From: an uncultured Acetatifactor sp.
Lineage (GTDB): Bacteria > Bacillota > Clostridia > Lachnospirales > Lachnospiraceae
Reading direction: 5' to 3'
Assembly: GCA_910585615.1 (NCBI GenBank)
Contig: CAJUFO010000034.1
Span: 1 to 37,345, forward strand
Length of the DNA stretch: 37,345 nucleotides
Each line of letters begins with the position of its first letter. The stretch's first letter is position 1. The notes under the pieces were generated by a model. That model was not told where the DNA came from. It was given only the letters and a program-made list of their open reading frames with translations, and did no database searches. Positions 6,983-15,281 of this stretch are shown here, piece by piece. The translations under genes were made by a program, and so were the position numbers.

Positions 6983-8622
6983 AAATGCTGAACAGACTGA
7001 AATCCACATCCATCATCCTAAAAAATCATAAGCTGAAATTCGCGGCCCTGCTGGCGGCATTTTCCCTCATATCCTTTGCGGTGCCTTTGACTGCGCCCTT
7101 TATGATACAGTCTATCATGGGCAAAATAGAAAGCGGCATGGCAGTGACTCCATGGATGATCCTTTCATTGATTATGGCAGCTTTATTCATGCTTGCCTTG
7201 GATTACATGATAAATGTATATGGAAATGTAATGTGCGCGAACCTTATCTACAGGGGCTCGGCGGATTTGTATCAGGACCTGTTCGCGCTGCCCTACGGTG
7301 AGAGAGAGGCCAAATACAAGGATGAGGATCTGCTCCAGAACATTACCGCATTTACCGATTCCGCTCTCTCCTTATGGGTCATGATTATCAGATATGTGAT
7401 CGGTGTGATTGTCATAGGCGTTCTGTTGGTTTTAGCGGTGAATGTCCATTATACTGTTTCCTTCTTTCTTTTGGCCCATATCGGCATCACAGTTTTTGCA
7501 GGCAAAAAGCTCCAGGGCATATCCGAAGCATATGCCTCCCGGCTCCAGGGCCTTGAAGCCGAAAAAAACAACAATATCGAAGAGCTTATGCATAAAGCGG
7601 ATTTCATCAATATGAACAGCCTGCAAAGCATCGTGAAAGCTCGTTTTGACCAAACCAGAAGGGATATTTTCCGTGTCCAGGCCGAACAGCTGCATCAGAA
7701 TAATCTTTATATTTCCCTGCAAAAAGTCATAAGTGAACTGGTAAGCGGATTCATTTATCCTGTGCTGGGGTTCTTGCCATGCAGCGTGAAAATAGCGGGA
7801 GGAAACCTGGCTTCCGTGAAAAGCATCCTGGAGGAATCAGGAACCCAGACCCAAAGCATTCAGGAGATGGCGGCATACATCCCGTATAATACCGTGCCAA
7901 TCGACAATGGGAAGAAGCTTTTTGGCCTTGCAAGGGAAGTAACGCATTCTCAGGAAAAGGGATCTCAAGCTCATGACACTGGCTGCGCCCTGGCCATTGA
8001 CGGGTTATGCTTTGAGGCAGAGGGCAGGAAAATTCTTTCGGATATCAATTTATGCATAAAAGAAGGGGAGCATATCGCAGTCATGGGCGAGAACGGCAGC
8101 GGAAAATCCACACTGCTTCGCTGCATCATGGGGATGTATGCCCCCACATCCGGCAGCATAACGCTATTTGGCAAATCCCCGGCAAATGCTGCTGCATATT
8201 TTAGGGAAAACTGTATTTTCGCATATATGCCCGCCGCTTCTCAGCTTTATGAAGCCTCCATCGATGATAATATTCTAATGGGCAGCTTTCATGAGGCAAG
8301 CCTGGAGAGCATAAAGAATGCCACAGGTGTCTCTGATTTTTCAAATCGTGAAATCTCTTCCATATCTGAGCTTTCAGGAGGGGAGCAGCAGAGGTTGAAT
8401 GCCGCCAGAGCCTTTTCCAACGGCGATGCGAAAATCATTCTTCTTGACGAGCCTACAGCGTCCCTGGACAGGGAACACGCCGAGATGTTAATGCGCTATA
8501 TAAGGAGCAGCAGTGCTACCGTTATTTACACGACTCACCGTGAGGAAGACGCGGCCTTTGCTGACAGGGTGATTCGGATGTGTGGCGGAAAAGAATTTTG
8601 TAATGTGGAGAATCAAAAATAA
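6979..8622 (+). CDS. ABC exporter half-transporter (TMD-NBD), second subunit
   Basis: A 547-residue partner of the preceding gene, with coupled translation (ATGA overlap) and GGAGG 11 nt upstream. The membrane domain fills about residues 1-325 and the nucleotide-binding domain follows. Walker A is GENGSGKST (370-378), the signature is LSGGEQQR, Walker B is IILLDEP, the D-loop is SLD and the switch His is in YTTHRE. The second half of the membrane domain is unusual. After IYPVLGF the expected TM5-TM6 hairpin is replaced by polar text (SVKSILEESGTQTQSIQEM), so the sixth helix is poorly hydrophobic. That may be divergence or a small rearrangement kept in frame. No good plus-strand terminator was found after the stop codon. 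Base composition is AT-rich like its partner. Confidence 0.85.
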   Translation: MKMLNRLKSTSIILKNHKLKFAALLAAFSLISFAVPLTAPFMIQSIMGKIESGMAVTPWMILSLIMAALFMLALDYMINVYGNVMCANLIYRGSADLYQDLFALPYGEREAKYKDEDLLQNITAFTDSALSLWVMIIRYVIGVIVIGVLLVLAVNVHYTVSFFLLAHIGITVFAGKKLQGISEAYASRLQGLEAEKNNNIEELMHKADFINMNSLQSIVKARFDQTRRDIFRVQAEQLHQNNLYISLQKVISELVSGFIYPVLGFLPCSVKIAGGNLASVKSILEESGTQTQSIQEMAAYIPYNTVPIDNGKKLFGLAREVTHSQEKGSQAHDTGCALAIDGLCFEAEGRKILSDINLCIKEGEHIAVMGENGSGKSTLLRCIMGMYAPTSGSITLFGKSPANAAAYFRENCIFAYMPAASQLYEASIDDNILMGSFHEASLESIKNATGVSDFSNREISSISELSGGEQQRLNAARAFSNGDAKIILLDEPTASLDREHAEMLMRYIRSSSATVIYTTHREEDAAFADRVIRMCGGKEFCNVENQK

Positions 8623-8722
8623 TATTTTCATGCAAAACTGAGCCGACCTGCCGTTTTGGAAAAAATACCGCCGCCACTGCCAGCTTAGTGAACACAGTAA
8701 ATTGCACGCAAACCTGTTAAAT

Positions 8723-9092
8723 TCCTGCGCCTTCCCGCTTAGGCCCTCCGACAGGTATATCCTGGGCCTTATGATGCCCATGCCAAAAGGGGATATCCTT
8801 CCGTCTACGATATAGATGTCCTCCTGCAGGGGGATGGATGCCGCCACCCTGCTGCGAATTCTTCCGCCTTTCCCTGGCTTTCCTTTGCCCCGCCGTCTGT
8901 ATCGGCCACTGCCGCCTTGCCTGCCTGTTCCGCCGGGGCCTCTTCCACCGAGGCCTCTCCCTTTTCCGATGCATACTCACAGAGCACAGGCTCCAGGCTC
9001 GGGACCAGGCTGATTCCAAGCTCTAAGGTCGCCGGGCAGAGGAGCCTGAACAGGACAACGCTCCAGAGCATGTAGGAGATGCACTTGGGAAG
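8723..9092 (-). pseudogene. Decayed M56/BlaR1-like peptidase gene
   Basis: The minus strand carries two out-of-register pieces of an M56 (BlaR1/MecR1) membrane metallopeptidase. The first, just after TAG at 9093-9095, reads LPKCISYMLWSVVLFRLLCP, the text that follows the first membrane helix in this family. The second, shifted by one base from about 8870, reads RIRSRVAASIPLQEDIYI...SPFGMGIIRPRIYLSEGL, matching the strands before the HExxH helix. The N-terminus, the middle membrane helices and the whole HExxH zinc-binding catalytic part are missing. It lies between the ABC pair and the Csp-like protease and fills most of the 518-bp gap 8623-9140; nothing else is recognisable there. The assignment rests on remembered family motifs. 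Confidence 0.6.
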
Positions 9093-9140
9093 CTATCATA
9101 ATTTTGCCCCTTGCAAAAAGTTCTATATCCAAAATTACCC

Positions 9141-10859
9141 TCACACCCCAATCAGCGCATCAAAAGTCCCCACAACGTTCAGCCGGCCATACCCCCACTC
9201 CCGGTTCGGATACGTCAACTCCCCACTCCGCGACGCCCCCCTGACAAAGTAATTCTTAATCTCCCTGCCGGCCACAATCTGGTTGTTCCTCTCCACCACC
9301 GCCCACTGCAAAAACTGCGCCACCGCCCCCGCCGTCATGGCGGCGGCCAGGGAGCTGCCGGTCTCCCTGCCCCGGAGCGTGGATATGTCCACCCCGGGTG
9401 CGGCAAAGTCCGGCGCTATCACATTGTCCCTGGTGAATCCCCTCCCGGAATCGATATAAAAGCTGTTGTTTGCCGCATTGTAGGTAGAGACGCTGATCAC
9501 GTCCCTCGCCATGGCAGGCTCTGTCAAAGTGATATAGGGCGATGCCTCCAGAAAATAGGCGGGCGCGCTCATGAACTGCGTGATGGGCAGCCACATATGG
9601 AAGCTCCCATTGTGGACGCTTCCCACCGCTTCCACCAGGAACGTCCAGATGCCCGGGGTGGGCTGGGCCACCCGCAGCAGGATCATCTCCTCCCCCGAGG
9701 ACGGCTCCACCAACGTCCCCGCTACGGTAATCTTCGTCCTCTCATAGACGAAGCTGTAGGTGATGCTGTCCTGGATGCCCAGCCGGATGGAGGGTATGGT
9801 CTCCCCGCCCGGAGAGCGCACGGACACGGTGAACACATCCGGCACATTCCCCCACAACTCCATGACGAAGCCCTCCGCGTTTTCCGCCACCCTGACTTCC
9901 ACCGGCTTCACGACAGCCCCGCCTGACCGGCTCGACGGCTCCATGTTCCCCTGATAATGATGGCCCGCGTTCCCCTCATTGCCGCCGCATACCACCACCG
10001 CGCGGCTGCGCTTCGCCGCGATGGCGTCCAGGTAGCGCGGCAGCGGCGCGTTTCCCGCATGGTCCCCATAGCTGGTGCCCAGCCCCAGGCAGATGACCAC
10101 AGGCCGCTGGAACTGCTCCGTGAAGCTGTCCGCGTACCGTACCCCCAGCATGACATCCGTCTCCTCATAGGCCGGCACGCCCCCGGGCACCATGAAAAAA
10201 TCCCTGAGGTACTGCTTGGCCTCCTTGAGCTTCACCACCACGATATCCGCCTCCGGCGCAGCTCCGATATAGGTCAGGCCGTTCCCCAGCCTGCTGCCCG
10301 CGGCTACCCCCGCCATGGCGGTTCCATGGCCGTTCTCGTCCCTGCTGGGCACTATGCTGTAGGGATCGGGGGACTGCAGCGCCCGGTTGATGTCCTCTCT
10401 GGTATATACGGTGCCATAGTGGAGGCCCTCCGGAGGGGCGCCGTCCTGAATGGTCTGATCCCAGATTGCCAGAATCCGGCTGTTCCCCTGGCTGTCCCGG
10501 AAAGCCTCGCTGGTATAGTCTATCCCCGTATCGATGATGCAGACGACCACCCCACGCCCTGTCAGGCTCAAAGGCGCCCTCTGGGCCTGGGTGATGCCGC
10601 TGACGATCAGGTTGTTAGGGTCGAAGCCCTGGCTTCCCACCTCCCCCTGCATCAGGCCGTACAGCTTAGGCACGCTCTTGTAGTCAAAGATGTACTCGTT
10701 CACGTTCCTGACATTTTCCCGGCTGATGTACACGATATTATAGAACTCATCCACCTCCAGATAGCACAGGTCGAAAAAGGCGTACCTCAAAGCATCAATG
10801 GGAAAATCCGTGATCACGTCATAATATTCGCTGGAAAGAATCTTGTCTCTGCAGTCCAT
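9141..10859 (-). CDS. Csp-like subtilisin (S8) serine protease
   Basis: A 572-residue S8 peptidase of the clostridial CspBA/CspC type. The catalytic triad is complete: Asp110 in CIIDTGID, His178 in NGHGTAMAGVAAG and Ser503 in GSSLAAAMTAG, with Asn294 (GGNEGN) as the oxyanion residue. A roughly 90-residue prodomain-like N-terminus precedes the catalytic domain. The long insert between Asn294 and Ser503 (about residues 310-450) matches the jelly-roll insert described for Csp proteases. No signal peptide is seen. In spore formers Csp proteases process the cortex hydrolase SleC at germination; that role here is inference, since Lachnospiraceae carry several paralogues of unknown function. The ATG at 10859 has AAAGGA 8 nt upstream. 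The gene is monocistronic, isolated by the terminator at 11100-11132 upstream. Confidence 0.88.
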   Translation of the reverse strand: MDCRDKILSSEYYDVITDFPIDALRYAFFDLCYLEVDEFYNIVYISRENVRNVNEYIFDYKSVPKLYGLMQGEVGSQGFDPNNLIVSGITQAQRAPLSLTGRGVVVCIIDTGIDYTSEAFRDSQGNSRILAIWDQTIQDGAPPEGLHYGTVYTREDINRALQSPDPYSIVPSRDENGHGTAMAGVAAGSRLGNGLTYIGAAPEADIVVVKLKEAKQYLRDFFMVPGGVPAYEETDVMLGVRYADSFTEQFQRPVVICLGLGTSYGDHAGNAPLPRYLDAIAAKRSRAVVVCGGNEGNAGHHYQGNMEPSSRSGGAVVKPVEVRVAENAEGFVMELWGNVPDVFTVSVRSPGGETIPSIRLGIQDSITYSFVYERTKITVAGTLVEPSSGEEMILLRVAQPTPGIWTFLVEAVGSVHNGSFHMWLPITQFMSAPAYFLEASPYITLTEPAMARDVISVSTYNAANNSFYIDSGRGFTRDNVIAPDFAAPGVDISTLRGRETGSSLAAAMTAGAVAQFLQWAVVERNNQIVAGREIKNYFVRGASRSGELTYPNREWGYGRLNVVGTFDALIGV

Positions 10860-11002
10860 ATCCGGATTCCTTTCCGCAGCAGGCGCTGTGGTATCCCTAT
10901 TATCCTATGCGGGCCGGGGAAATCCGTTCCGCTCGGTAGGCCGAATAACCTGTAACCGGACAAAGGCGCTCCATGTGCCAGCCCCAGGCTTCTCATTGCA
11001 GA

Positions 11003-11101
11003 TCTGCGCATAATCAAGTGGGGAAGAGCCATCTTCCCCTGCTCGCCATGCGGGGTGCGTACAGCAAAGTCGCTAATTTCCATACGCACCTCTGCGCATA
11101 A
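11003..11101. repeat. Cluster of small direct and inverted repeats between glgX and the protease gene
   Basis: The 299-bp gap 10860-11158 holds an 11-bp direct repeat TCTGCGCATAA (11003-11013 and 11091-11101), a perfect 8-bp hairpin GGGGAAGA/TCTTCCCC (11020-11039) and a perfect inverted repeat GGTGCGTA/TACGCACC (11054-11061 with 11083-11090). None has a T-tail. I see no gene here. The set could be the leader of the protease gene or a small repeated element. Confidence 0.4.
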
Positions 11102-11132
11102 AAAGGGCAGCGGGCCCTCAAGCCCGCCGCCC
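11100..11132 (-). terminator. Intrinsic terminator of glgX
   Basis: GGGCGGCGGGC and GCCCGCTGCCC pair over 11 bp (one G-U) around a 6-nt loop and are followed by TTTTT on the minus strand, 27 bp after the glgX stop codon. Confidence 0.9.
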
Positions 11133-11158
11133 ATGGTAAGTCCCTATAAAAACCCCGG

Positions 11159-13417
11159 TCACTCCGCCACCAGCACGATTACCGTCCGGGGCGGAATCTT
11201 CAGCATAGTGCCATACTGGAAGTCCGTCTCCGCCTGGATGTCCTTCCCGTCCCCGTACTCCACGAAAGTATTGACGCAAACCTTCCAGCTCCTGCCCTCC
11301 GGAAGGTTCGGAAGCTGCATGTCCAGCGGGTCCCAGTAGGCATTCATCCCGTAGAAGACGATATCGTCCTTCGTACCCTCCTCGTTCCTGCCGGCATACA
11401 TGATTCCAATTAGCCTACAATTGTAGTCTGTCCTGCCGTTCCAGGGATAGCCATTGTGGAGGCTTATCTCCGGGAACCCGCACGCCGCGCTCCCCATGTC
11501 CTTTCTCACCACAGCGTGTTCCCTGCGGAAGGCTATCATATACCGGAAGAAATCGTGTATCTCCCGGTATTCCTCGAGCCTCTTCCAGTCCAGCCAGGAG
11601 ATGCGGTTGTCCTGGCAGTAGGCGTTGTTGTTCCCGAACTGCGTGTTGCAGAATTCGTCCCCGGCGTAGAACATGGCCGGGCCCCTGCTGCACATCAGGG
11701 TGGCGAAGGCATTCTTCACCATGCGGCGGCGCAGGGTCTCCACCTCCATATCCTCCGTCTCCCCCTCCACACCGCAGTTCCAGCTATTGCCGTTGTTGTC
11801 CCCGTCCGTGTTGTTCCAGCCGTTCTTCTCATTGTGTTTCACATTGTAGGAGTAGAGGTCGTACAGGGTGAATCCGTCGTGGCAGGTCAGGAAGTTCACG
11901 GACGCGCTCTCCCCCCGCTTCAGCGGATCGTACATGTCCCTGGAGCCGGTGATCCTGGCGATGGCCGTCCCCGCCAGGCCCCCGTCCCCCTTCAGGAAGC
12001 GCCGCATGTCGTCCCGGTATCTGCCGTTCCATTCCGACCATCTGCGGAACGCAGGGAAACTCCCCACCTGGTAGAGGCCCACCGCGTCCCAGGCCTCCGC
12101 GATCAGCTTCACCTTGCCCAGGATGGAATCATGGGCAATCTCCTCGATGATGGGAGGCTTGCCCATGGGCTCGCCGTTCTGGTCCCTTGTCAGTATGGAA
12201 GCCAGGTCGAAGCGGAACCCGTCCACCCGGTACTCTGTCACCCAGTAGCGCAGACAGTCGATGATGAACCTGCGGGTCACAGGGTGGTTGCTGTTCAGCG
12301 CGTTGCCGCAGCCGCTGAAATTGTAGTAATTCCCGTCCGGCGTCAGGATATAATAGACATCATTGTCGATTCCCTTGAAGGAGAAGCAGGGGCCGTCGTC
12401 ATTTCCCTCCGCAGTGTGGTTGAACACAACGTCCAGGATGACCTCGATTCCGTTCTCCTTCAGCTCGTAGATCAGTTCCTTCAGCTCATCCCCCTCGTGG
12501 TTGTGCTCCACCACGGAGGAATAGCTGGTGTTGGGGGCGAAAAAGCATACCGTGTTGTAGCCCCAGTAATTATAGAGCTGCTCCCCGTCCACCAGCCTGG
12601 CGTCCTCCATCTCATCGAACTCAAAGACGGGCATCAGCTCCACCGCGTTCACCCCCAGGTCCTTCAGATAGGGAATCTTCTGGCGCAGCCCCTCAAAGGT
12701 GCCCCTGGCCGTCACGCCGGAGGACGCATCCTTCGTAAATCCCCTCACATGCAGCTCATAGATCACCAGATCCTCCAGGGGCGTCTCCAGGTGCATGATC
12801 TTCCCCCAGTCGAAGTTGTTCTCCACCACCCTGGCATGGTATTCGAAGTTCTTGCCGTTCTCCGGCCGCTCTCCCCATTTGCGCTGGCCCGTCACGGCCT
12901 TGGCGTAAGGATCCAGCAGCACATTGTTCCTGTCGAAAAGCAGCCCCTTTTCCCTGTCATAAGGGCCGTCCAACTGGAACGCGTACTCGAATTCCTCGAT
13001 TTTCAGTCCGAACACCAGCATGGAATAGGTGTTCCCAACATGATAGGATTCGGGAAACTCCAGCTTCGCATAGGGCTCCGTCTCCTGGGGACGGAACAGC
13101 AGCAAGGTGCACTTCGTGGCGCCCAGAGAGTGAATCGTAAAGCTGACGCCGTTCCAGGACGCCGCGGCGCCGTCCCTGTTGTAGAATCCCGGCCTGACCT
13201 TGAAGCCGCCTATCTCATCCAAAGGCTGCAGCTTCTCGCCGCGCTGTGGTTTCAGATGTACAGATTCCATGTCCCCTCCCTCCAGCCGATTCCGGTCGTC
13301 CCCGGAATCCCGGGTCTCCCCTTCCTGCCTGGGATTCCCTTTCGGCTTACCATCAGTCATGATTTCCTGTTCCGTGTCAGACTCTTTCCTGCCAAACACT
13401 TTCTCGACGATACCCAT
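11159..13417 (-). CDS. glgX: Glycogen debranching enzyme (GlgX/isoamylase type, GH13)
   Basis: A 752-residue GH13 enzyme that hydrolyses alpha-1,6 branches of glycogen or its limit dextrins in the cytoplasm. An N-terminal CBM48-type beta-sandwich (about 70-215) precedes the TIM barrel. The four GH13 motifs are intact: DVVFNH (329-334), GFRFDLA with nucleophile Asp404, AEAWD with acid/base Glu441, and FLTCHD with Asp514. The ATG at 13417 has GGAGG 8 nt upstream. The first 49 residues are a charged, low-complexity extension absent from typical homologues. A second start, ATG 13270 (Met50), has an even stronger site (GGAGGGAGGGG), so a 703-residue form may be made. The gene follows the chemosensory operon but is separated from it by a terminator. 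Confidence 0.9.
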   Translation of the reverse strand: MGIVEKVFGRKESDTEQEIMTDGKPKGNPRQEGETRDSGDDRNRLEGGDMESVHLKPQRGEKLQPLDEIGGFKVRPGFYNRDGAAASWNGVSFTIHSLGATKCTLLLFRPQETEPYAKLEFPESYHVGNTYSMLVFGLKIEEFEYAFQLDGPYDREKGLLFDRNNVLLDPYAKAVTGQRKWGERPENGKNFEYHARVVENNFDWGKIMHLETPLEDLVIYELHVRGFTKDASSGVTARGTFEGLRQKIPYLKDLGVNAVELMPVFEFDEMEDARLVDGEQLYNYWGYNTVCFFAPNTSYSSVVEHNHEGDELKELIYELKENGIEVILDVVFNHTAEGNDDGPCFSFKGIDNDVYYILTPDGNYYNFSGCGNALNSNHPVTRRFIIDCLRYWVTEYRVDGFRFDLASILTRDQNGEPMGKPPIIEEIAHDSILGKVKLIAEAWDAVGLYQVGSFPAFRRWSEWNGRYRDDMRRFLKGDGGLAGTAIARITGSRDMYDPLKRGESASVNFLTCHDGFTLYDLYSYNVKHNEKNGWNNTDGDNNGNSWNCGVEGETEDMEVETLRRRMVKNAFATLMCSRGPAMFYAGDEFCNTQFGNNNAYCQDNRISWLDWKRLEEYREIHDFFRYMIAFRREHAVVRKDMGSAACGFPEISLHNGYPWNGRTDYNCRLIGIMYAGRNEEGTKDDIVFYGMNAYWDPLDMQLPNLPEGRSWKVCVNTFVEYGDGKDIQAETDFQYGTMLKIPPRTVIVLVAE

Positions 13418-13484
13418 TCCTCATGCCTCCGCTCATCTTGTCTGATATCGTATACAGCTCCCTCCAAAAGCTTTATCCGGGGAG

Positions 13485-13520
13485 AAAAACAGCGCTGCGG
13501 GAAGAATCCTCTCAGCGCTG
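13485..13520 (-). terminator. Intrinsic terminator of the chemosensory cluster
   Basis: CAGCGCTG (13513-13520) pairs with CAGCGCTG (13490-13497) around a 15-nt loop that can itself fold (GGA/TCC), followed by TTTTT on the minus strand. It lies 13 bp after the hpt stop codon and closes the cluster. Confidence 0.85.
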
Positions 13521-13532
13521 CTCTCGTTTCTC

Positions 13533-13886
13533 TTAATCCATGTTGTTCTCTATACAGGAAATGATTTCCTGCTGAACGGGCAATACCTTCGCGAGAACCG
13601 CCTTTGCCTCCGCCGGCTTATCTGTCCGCAGCAGGTTCAGTATCTCGCTGTAGGACTCATAAATCGGGGTAAGTGACAGGTTTCCGGCTGTCCCCTTGAT
13701 GGAATGCGCTTTCTCTATGGCTTCTTTGTAATCGCTCTCGTCGAAGTCCGGATCCACGGCCTGTGTCCCGATCATCTTCACAAAGGAGCCCAACAGCCTT
13801 TTGTAAAGCTTCTCATTCCCCATCAGACGCTTCAATCCGTCATCCACGTCCACGCCCAGAGTTCTCAGCTCATCTAACAGATTCAT
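13533..13886 (-). CDS. Stand-alone Hpt phosphotransfer protein
   Basis: A 117-residue protein that is a single Hpt four-helix domain, with the phospho-accepting His61 in AHSIKGTAGNLSL. It would relay phosphate between a receiver and another receiver or kinase. I start at ATG 13886 (AGAGGTG 6-7 nt upstream) rather than the longer TTG-initiated frame at 13910. It begins 20 bp after the chemoreceptor gene and is the last gene before the terminator. CheA in this cluster already has its own Hpt domain, so a separate carrier implies an extra relay step, for example from the PAS histidine kinase to one of the REC-HD proteins. The partner is not determined. Confidence 0.85.
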   Translation of the reverse strand: MNLLDELRTLGVDVDDGLKRLMGNEKLYKRLLGSFVKMIGTQAVDPDFDESDYKEAIEKAHSIKGTAGNLSLTPIYESYSEILNLLRTDKPAEAKAVLAKVLPVQQEIISCIENNMD

Positions 13887-13906
13887 TTCTACACCTCTTT
13901 CTATAC

Positions 13907-15265
13907 TCAATACTTCCCGAAGCCGTCACCCAGGGAAATCACCTGCTCATTGGACGCAGGGGAGGAATAGGAGGGAGCGCTCTTGAAGGAAGAGCTTGCG
14001 CCGCCACCGCTCTCGTTGCCCAGATGATAGATGGACAGCATCTCGCGCATCCTGGAAGCCTGGTTGGACAGCTCCTCGCTGGCAGCCGCACATTCCTCGC
14101 TGGTGGCGGAGTTGGTCTGCACCACCTGGGACACCTGGGAGATGGCCTGCTCGATCTGAGCCACAGCCGTCGCCTGATAGTTGGAGGATTCCGCGATGCC
14201 ATTGATGATGACCTCGCTCTCCTGTACCACCTTCGTGATCTCCTCCATGGCCTTCGCGGTCTGGTCTACAATCTTGGAACCGGAGTTCACCTTTTCGATG
14301 GAATCCTCAATCAGCTCGGCCGTCTCCTCAGCCGCCTCCTGGCTCTTCGCCGCAAGGCTTCTCACTTCCTCGGCCACAACCGCAAAGCCCTTTCCTGCCT
14401 CGCCGGCCCTTGCCGCCTCAACCGCCGCATTCAGCGCGAGGATATTGGTCTGGAAAGCGATATCCTGAATGGTCTTGATGATTTTGGAAATATTCTCGGA
14501 AGCCCTGTTGATGCCCTGCATGGCGGAGATGGTATCCTGCATCTGCACATTGCCCCGCTTCACATCCTCGATGGCCTTCACCACCAGGCCTGCCGCGGAA
14601 TTGGCCTGCTCTGCGTTCTGCCTGGTCTTCTCGGCGATCTCATCGATGGAAGCCGTAATCTGCTGGATAGCGCTGGCCTGCTCTGTAGAGCCCTGCGCCA
14701 GTGCCTGGCTGGCGCTGGCCACCTGAGAGGAGCTGATGGTGACCTGGGAGCCCGCATCGCTGATATTGCTCAGTGCATTGTGGTTATCGTCCACCAGCTT
14801 CTTCAGGGAATTGCCCAGCAGGTCGTCCGCGGATACCGGATTGACCGTAATGGTCAGATTGCCGTTGGACACCTCTTCCGCAATATGGGACTGATATTTG
14901 ATGTTTTCGACTACCTGCATGTATTCATCTACCAGCTCGCCGAATTCGTCATTGTTGTACTTCTCCATCTTGATGTCCACCCGGCCCTGGGCAATCTCCT
15001 TGGCCGCATCGGAGAGCTGCTTCACGGATTTCTCAATCGTCCTGATCAGCACCAGGGCAATGAAGAAGGTCACCGCCATGGAAATCACTGCCATGGCCAT
15101 CGTGAATATGGTGGAGCCCAGCAGATAGGTCGACTGTTTTTCAGGATCCACGATATGAATCGCATTCTTTGTGGACAACTGGCCGAGTATGATATTAATC
15201 AGCACAAGAATGCTCGGCACCAAAAAACCGATAATCAATTTTGTCTTCATCTTCATGTCTTTCAT
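13907..15265 (-). CDS. Methyl-accepting chemotaxis protein without ectodomain
   Basis: A 452-residue chemoreceptor. TM1 (about 8-29) and TM2 (about 51-74) are joined by only about 20 extracellular residues, so there is no sensor domain. A HAMP domain follows (about 75-125), then a second HAMP-like stretch (EEVSNGNLTITVNP...), and a long cytoplasmic coiled coil with the conserved tip (IQDIAFQTNILALNAAVEAA, then GEAGKGFAVVAEEVR) that binds CheA and CheW. The C-terminus (DGFGKY) lacks the CheR-tethering pentapeptide. Signals might be membrane or energy state, a partner protein, or cytoplasmic ligands (inference). The start ATG 15265 has GGAG upstream. It lies 16 bp after cheW in the same operon. 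Confidence 0.92.
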   Translation of the reverse strand: MKDMKMKTKLIIGFLVPSILVLINIILGQLSTKNAIHIVDPEKQSTYLLGSTIFTMAMAVISMAVTFFIALVLIRTIEKSVKQLSDAAKEIAQGRVDIKMEKYNNDEFGELVDEYMQVVENIKYQSHIAEEVSNGNLTITVNPVSADDLLGNSLKKLVDDNHNALSNISDAGSQVTISSSQVASASQALAQGSTEQASAIQQITASIDEIAEKTRQNAEQANSAAGLVVKAIEDVKRGNVQMQDTISAMQGINRASENISKIIKTIQDIAFQTNILALNAAVEAARAGEAGKGFAVVAEEVRSLAAKSQEAAEETAELIEDSIEKVNSGSKIVDQTAKAMEEITKVVQESEVIINGIAESSNYQATAVAQIEQAISQVSQVVQTNSATSEECAAASEELSNQASRMREMLSIYHLGNESGGGASSSFKSAPSYSSPASNEQVISLGDGFGKY

Positions 15266-15281
15266 AGTGAATTATCTCCTC

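Noticed and set aside
8816..9026. Proline- and arginine-rich plus-strand frames in the gap after the ABC pair
   Set aside because: They are antisense to the M56 remnant and have no ribosome site.
10814..11134. 106-codon minus-strand frame between glgX and the protease gene
   Set aside because: It begins inside the glgX terminator, overlaps the protease start and shows no family. It is more likely non-coding repeat sequence.
11456..13564. Very long plus-strand open frame (about 700 codons) opposite glgX
   Set aside because: It mirrors a gene with all four GH13 catalytic motifs, has a His/Val/Leu/Gln-rich composition typical of antisense GC-rich sequence, shows no domain, and has no ribosome site.
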